A stretch of 64,000 nt of DNA from Alphaproteobacteria bacterium (GTDB lineage Bacteria; Myxococcota_A; UBA796; UBA2385), in assembly GCA_020632755.1 (NCBI GenBank), contig JACKEY010000004.1:643501-707500 (forward strand), written 5' to 3'. The notes below the pieces were generated by a model. That model was not told the origin of the DNA and made no database searches. It was given only the letters and a program-made list of their open reading frames with translations. A program made the translations under genes and the position numbers. Positions 61,568-64,000 of this stretch are shown piece after piece. Numbering within the stretch: the stretch's first letter is position 1; every line of letters begins with the position of its first letter.

Positions 61568-62680
61568 GTGCCGGGAGCGATCGTGGAAGAGCTGGCCAAC
61601 CTGCCCGTCGAAGTGCTCGTCGGCGCCGCTGTCGGCGTCGCCGTCGTGGTCGGCGGGGCCGTCGCGCTCCTGCTTCGGAAGCCAGCGGCCGTCGACGTCG
61701 ACGCCGAAGACCTGCTGGATGCAGACGATCGCACCGCGCCGGCCACTCCCCGACCGGCCCCGTCGAGCGGCCTCGCACAACGCTTCTTCGCGGGGCTGGC
61801 CCGCAGCCGCGAAGCCTTCGCCCGCAGCCTCGGTGGCGCCTTCTCCGGCGACAGCGCCCTCGAAGACCGGCTCGAGGCCCTCGAAGAAGCCCTCATCGCC
61901 GCCGACGTCGGCGTGAAGACGGCCGGCGAGATCTGCCAGACCCTGCGCTCCCGGGCGCCCGCCGGCGCCTCGGGGGCCGACCTCCGCTCCCTCCTCGGCC
62001 AGGTGCTCCGCGAGAGCATCGGCGATGCCGTCCCCCTCGCAACCCACGACGGCGACGGGCCCCTCGTCATCCTCGTGGTCGGAGTGAACGGCTCCGGCAA
62101 GACCACGACCATCGGCAAGCTGGCGACCCGCTACATCCGCGACGGCAAGAAGGTCCTGCTCGCGGCGGGGGACACCTTCCGGGCCGGCGCCATCGAGCAG
62201 CTCCAGGTGTGGGGCGAGCGCTCGGGGGCCGAGGTCGTCGCCCACCAGGAAGGCGCCGACCCCGCCGCGGTGGTGTTCGACGGGGTCAAGGCCGGCAACG
62301 CGCGCGGAGCGGACGTGGTCATCTGCGACACCGCCGGCCGCCTGCAGGCGCAGAAGACCCTGATGGACGAGCTCGGCAAGGTGCTGCGCGTGATGAAGAA
62401 GGCGCAGCCGGACGCCCCGCATGAAGTACTCATCGTGCTCGACGCCACCATCGGCCAGAACGCCCTCAGCCAGGCCAAGGTGTTCGGGGATGTCGTCGGC
62501 GTGACGGGCGTCGCGCTCACCAAGCTCGACGGCACCGCCCGGGGCGGCGTGGTCGTGGCCGTCGGGCGGGAGCTCGGCATCCCGGTCAAGCTCGTCGGCC
62601 TCGGCGAAGGCGCCGACGACCTCAGGGACTTCGATCCCGACGCCTTCGTCGCTGCATTGCTGGGGAACGAACCCGGCTGA
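61568..62680 (+). CDS. ftsY: Signal recognition particle receptor FtsY
   Basis: 370 residues, GTG start. One N-terminal membrane helix ('VLVGAAVGVAVVVGGAVALL') replaces the long acidic A domain of E. coli FtsY. NG domain: 'FAGLARSREAFAR'-type helices, G1 'GVNGSGKTTTIGKLA', 'AGDTFRAGAIEQLQ', 'ICDTAGRLQ', 'TKLDGTARGG' and 'GLGEGADDLRDFDP'. With SRP it delivers ribosomes to the SecYEG translocon. Placed 70 bp after smc, a gene order found in several deltaproteobacteria. Confidence 0.96.
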   Translation: MPGAIVEELANLPVEVLVGAAVGVAVVVGGAVALLLRKPAAVDVDAEDLLDADDRTAPATPRPAPSSGLAQRFFAGLARSREAFARSLGGAFSGDSALEDRLEALEEALIAADVGVKTAGEICQTLRSRAPAGASGADLRSLLGQVLRESIGDAVPLATHDGDGPLVILVVGVNGSGKTTTIGKLATRYIRDGKKVLLAAGDTFRAGAIEQLQVWGERSGAEVVAHQEGADPAAVVFDGVKAGNARGADVVICDTAGRLQAQKTLMDELGKVLRVMKKAQPDAPHEVLIVLDATIGQNALSQAKVFGDVVGVTGVALTKLDGTARGGVVVAVGRELGIPVKLVGLGEGADDLRDFDPDAFVAALLGNEPG

Positions 62681-62709
62681 GCGCGGTGGACGCGCCGTCT
62701 GAGAGGCGC

Positions 62710-62715
62710 TACCGT
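62710..62715 (+). promoter_or_regulatory. -10-like hexamer TACCGT, 6 nt before zapA ATG
   Basis: TACCGT, six bases, ATG 62722. A TGGACG 17 bp further upstream (62687-62692) resembles a -35. This is the only site of the group with a plausible -35 at standard spacing. Confidence 0.45.
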
Positions 62716-62721
62716 CGAGGC

Positions 62722-63024
62722 ATGCAGGTCCAGATCACGATCCGCGGCCGTCAGTACACCGTGCGCGGTGACGACGGCGGCGAAGACATCCAGAAGCTCG
62801 CCGCCGAACTCGACAGCCGCATGGCCGAGGTCGCGACGCGCACCCGATCCTTCGATGAGTACACCGTGGCGATGCTCACGGCGCTCAACGTGCTCAGCGA
62901 GATGGAACGGCTCAAGGCCCGCGTCGTCCAGCAGCTCGACGGCATCGACCGGGAAGCGCTGTCGGTCGCGGCCATGCTGGAAGCCGCCCTCCCGCAGGAC
63001 GACGAAGGCGGCGACAAGGAATGA
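62722..63024 (+). CDS. zapA: Cell-division protein ZapA
   Basis: 100 residues from ATG 62722. Start 'VQITIRGRQYTVRGDDGGED' matches the N-terminal beta region of ZapA, followed by 'IQKLAAELDSRMAEVATRT' and a C-terminal coiled coil ('VLSEMERLKARVVQQLD'). It bundles FtsZ filaments at the division site. Its stop overlaps the next ATG (ATGA). Confidence 0.88.
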   Translation: MQVQITIRGRQYTVRGDDGGEDIQKLAAELDSRMAEVATRTRSFDEYTVAMLTALNVLSEMERLKARVVQQLDGIDREALSVAAMLEAALPQDDEGGDKE

Positions 63025-63527
63025 GCGTCGACACCGTCGTGGCCCGAATGCTGGCGCCGCTGCGGTGGTTCGAGGGGCTCTCCCCGACGCTCCAGGACCG
63101 GCTGGTGGGGCTGGGCCTCGCGCTGCCGAGCGGAGTCGTCCTGGCCATCGCCCGCAGTCTGACGCCGGACCCTGCCGGCATGGGCACGCACCGGCAGCTC
63201 GGGCTGGGGGGCTGCGCCTTCCTCACCGCGACGGGTGTCCCGTGCCCCATGTGCGGCATGACCACCACCTTCACCCACATGGCGCACCTGTCTCCCCTGA
63301 CGGCGCTGGGCACGCAGCCCTTCGGCGTGGTCCTCTTCCTCTGCACGGTGGGCGCCTTCGCGCTCGGTGGGGCGGACCTCCTGCTGCCCGCGGGGCGCTG
63401 GCGGAGGGTCGTGTCGTGGGTCGATCGCCGGGAAGGCTGGATCGCCGGTTTGCTGCTCCTCGGCCTGATCCTGGGTTGGGCCTACAAGATCGCGCTGCAG
63501 CCGGAAATTCTCTCCCGGCTTCCTTGA
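63021..63527 (+). CDS. DUF2752 membrane protein
   Basis: 168 residues, ATGA overlap with zapA. Three membrane helices are predicted by eye; the family motif 'GVPCPMCGMTTTFTHM' holds the two conserved Cys of DUF2752 just after the first helix. Function of the family is unknown. The -35 of a downstream promoter overlaps its stop codon. Confidence 0.88.
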   Translation: MSVDTVVARMLAPLRWFEGLSPTLQDRLVGLGLALPSGVVLAIARSLTPDPAGMGTHRQLGLGGCAFLTATGVPCPMCGMTTTFTHMAHLSPLTALGTQPFGVVLFLCTVGAFALGGADLLLPAGRWRRVVSWVDRREGWIAGLLLLGLILGWAYKIALQPEILSRLP

Positions 63528-63552
63528 CGGCGTGTCCTGGACCTCGTAAATG
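63524..63552 (+). promoter_or_regulatory. Putative rRNA-operon promoter P1
   Basis: TTGACG (63524-63529), 17 bp spacer, TAAATG (63547-63552), followed by the GC-rich discriminator GCGGGGGCCTCG. Starts the 473-bp gene-free stretch that runs to the window end. Confidence 0.5.
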
Positions 63553-63627
63553 GCGGGGGCCTCGGGACGGAAGCCTTCCGAACCGGGCGCGGCGGAGTCC
63601 AGGCCCTGCGGGGTCGGGGGTTCCGAC

Positions 63628-63640
63628 GCTCTCTGAAAAG
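63628..63640 (+). promoter_or_regulatory. boxA-like antitermination site 1
   Basis: GCTCTCTGAAAAG resembles the rRNA boxA consensus (TGCTCTTTAACA type). It lies about 75 bp after P1. Confidence 0.3.
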
Positions 63641-63687
63641 CCACCCGCGAGAGTCCGAGCCCACCCCAACGGGCAGCCGAAACGTCC

Positions 63688-63716
63688 TTGACGCGCCGGC
63701 CGAGACTCAGTAAGAA
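63688..63716 (+). promoter_or_regulatory. Putative rRNA-operon promoter P2
   Basis: TTGACG (63688-63693), 17 bp spacer, TAAGAA (63711-63716), then CGCGGGGCGCTTCG. The best match of the three to sigma-70 promoters, with the same -35, spacer length and discriminator type as P1. Confidence 0.55.
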
Positions 63717-63750
63717 CGCGGGGCGCTTCGGGGTCGCCCGGGCAGCAGCA

Positions 63751-63796
63751 AAGACATCAAAAAGTGTTTGCCGCCTCCCACGACACCAGATAGAAG
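63751..63796 (+). promoter_or_regulatory. Putative rRNA-operon promoter P3 with A-rich UP-like element
   Basis: An A-rich stretch (63751-63764, AAGACATCAAAAAG) precedes TTGCCG (63768-63773), 17 bp spacer, TAGAAG (63791-63796), then CGCGGGCGCTCG, nearly the same discriminator as P2. Confidence 0.55.
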
Positions 63797-63930
63797 CGCG
63801 GGCGCTCGACGACGAAAGTCTTCGGGCCGCTGACGCCGCCTCGGCGGGTCCTCAAGGTAGATGTCGCCCCTCGGGCCATCCACCGGGAAAGTCAGCGGCC
63901 GACCCAGTCGGCGCCACGGGAATCCCATCG

Positions 63931-63948
63931 ACCATCTCTCGAGATGGT
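63931..63948 (+). promoter_or_regulatory. boxB-like hairpin in the leader
   Basis: ACCATCTC TC GAGATGGT pairs over eight bases. It lies 35 bp before the second boxA-like site, the order seen in rRNA leader antitermination signals. Confidence 0.4.
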
Positions 63949-63982
63949 GGTCTTCCCGACGGCAACCAGGCCAATGCGGCCC

Positions 63983-63995
63983 GGTCTTTGAAAAA
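63983..63995 (+). promoter_or_regulatory. boxA-like antitermination site 2
   Basis: GGTCTTTGAAAAA near the window end matches the boxA element common upstream of 16S rRNA. The 16S gene itself would begin beyond position 64000, so the assignment rests on promoters, hairpin and boxA together. Confidence 0.5.
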
Positions 63996-64000
63996 CAGGC

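Noticed and set aside
63541..64000. 6S RNA gene downstream of zapA
   Set aside because: 6S RNA is often near zapA, but the region shows promoters and boxA-like sites, and I could not fold a 6S-like stem with a central bubble.

Overview
The window is very GC-rich, gene-dense DNA with few long gaps. It most resembles a deltaproteobacterium, probably Myxococcota. The signs are two serine/threonine kinases with C-terminal PEGA-like domains, a subtilase carrying MopE-type Asp/Cys metal-binding repeats and a MYXO-CTERM-like tail, many small lipoproteins, and hybrid sensor kinases of the type common in that group. Placement is inferred from gene content only; no rRNA gene lies inside the window.

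Layout. 1-5772: end of a TonB-dependent receptor, a coupled lipoprotein, an ArfB-like ribosome-rescue hydrolase, a small secreted protein, a DUF1279 membrane protein and a PAS-hybrid histidine kinase. 5781-9855 (minus): a stand-alone EF-G and a secreted subtilase. 9856-15168: carA preceded by a tandem repeat array, a repeat-rich gap, an SPFH protein, a YkuE-like phosphoesterase, and a lipoprotein/alpha-beta hydrolase pair. 15263-22545: carB with a phosphoesterase behind it, a 7TM hybrid kinase and a secreted coiled protein. 22768-28471: PP2C phosphatase, HD phosphohydrolase, NDH-2 and an Nfu-type Fe-S protein. 28610-35468: acyl-CoA dehydrogenase, epimerase, lipoproteins, flavin reductase-like protein and NYN nuclease. 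35845-39335 (minus): pyruvate dehydrogenase E1alpha-E1beta-E2. 39622-50332: a PDZ/Sel1/barrel protein and two kinase-plus-secreted-protein modules either side of argS. 50335-56679: LMW phosphatase, cyclophilin, and a pyrimidine nucleoside salvage operon (deoC, a pyrimidine phosphorylase, two membrane genes, a CNT transporter). 56698-63527: TM2 protein, gamma-carbonic anhydrase, smc, ftsY, zapA and a DUF2752 protein. 63524-64000: what looks like the promoter and leader of an rRNA operon starting just past the right edge.

Shared themes. Genes often sit in translationally coupled runs with ATGA, GTGA or TGATG overlaps. Several first genes have a TANNNT-like hexamer exactly 6 nt before the start codon, which suggests leaderless mRNAs. 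A nested-palindrome repeat occurs in three copies with compensatory base changes. Starts were chosen from visible Shine-Dalgarno sites, overlaps and signal peptides. Functional names come from motif recognition only; no database search was run.
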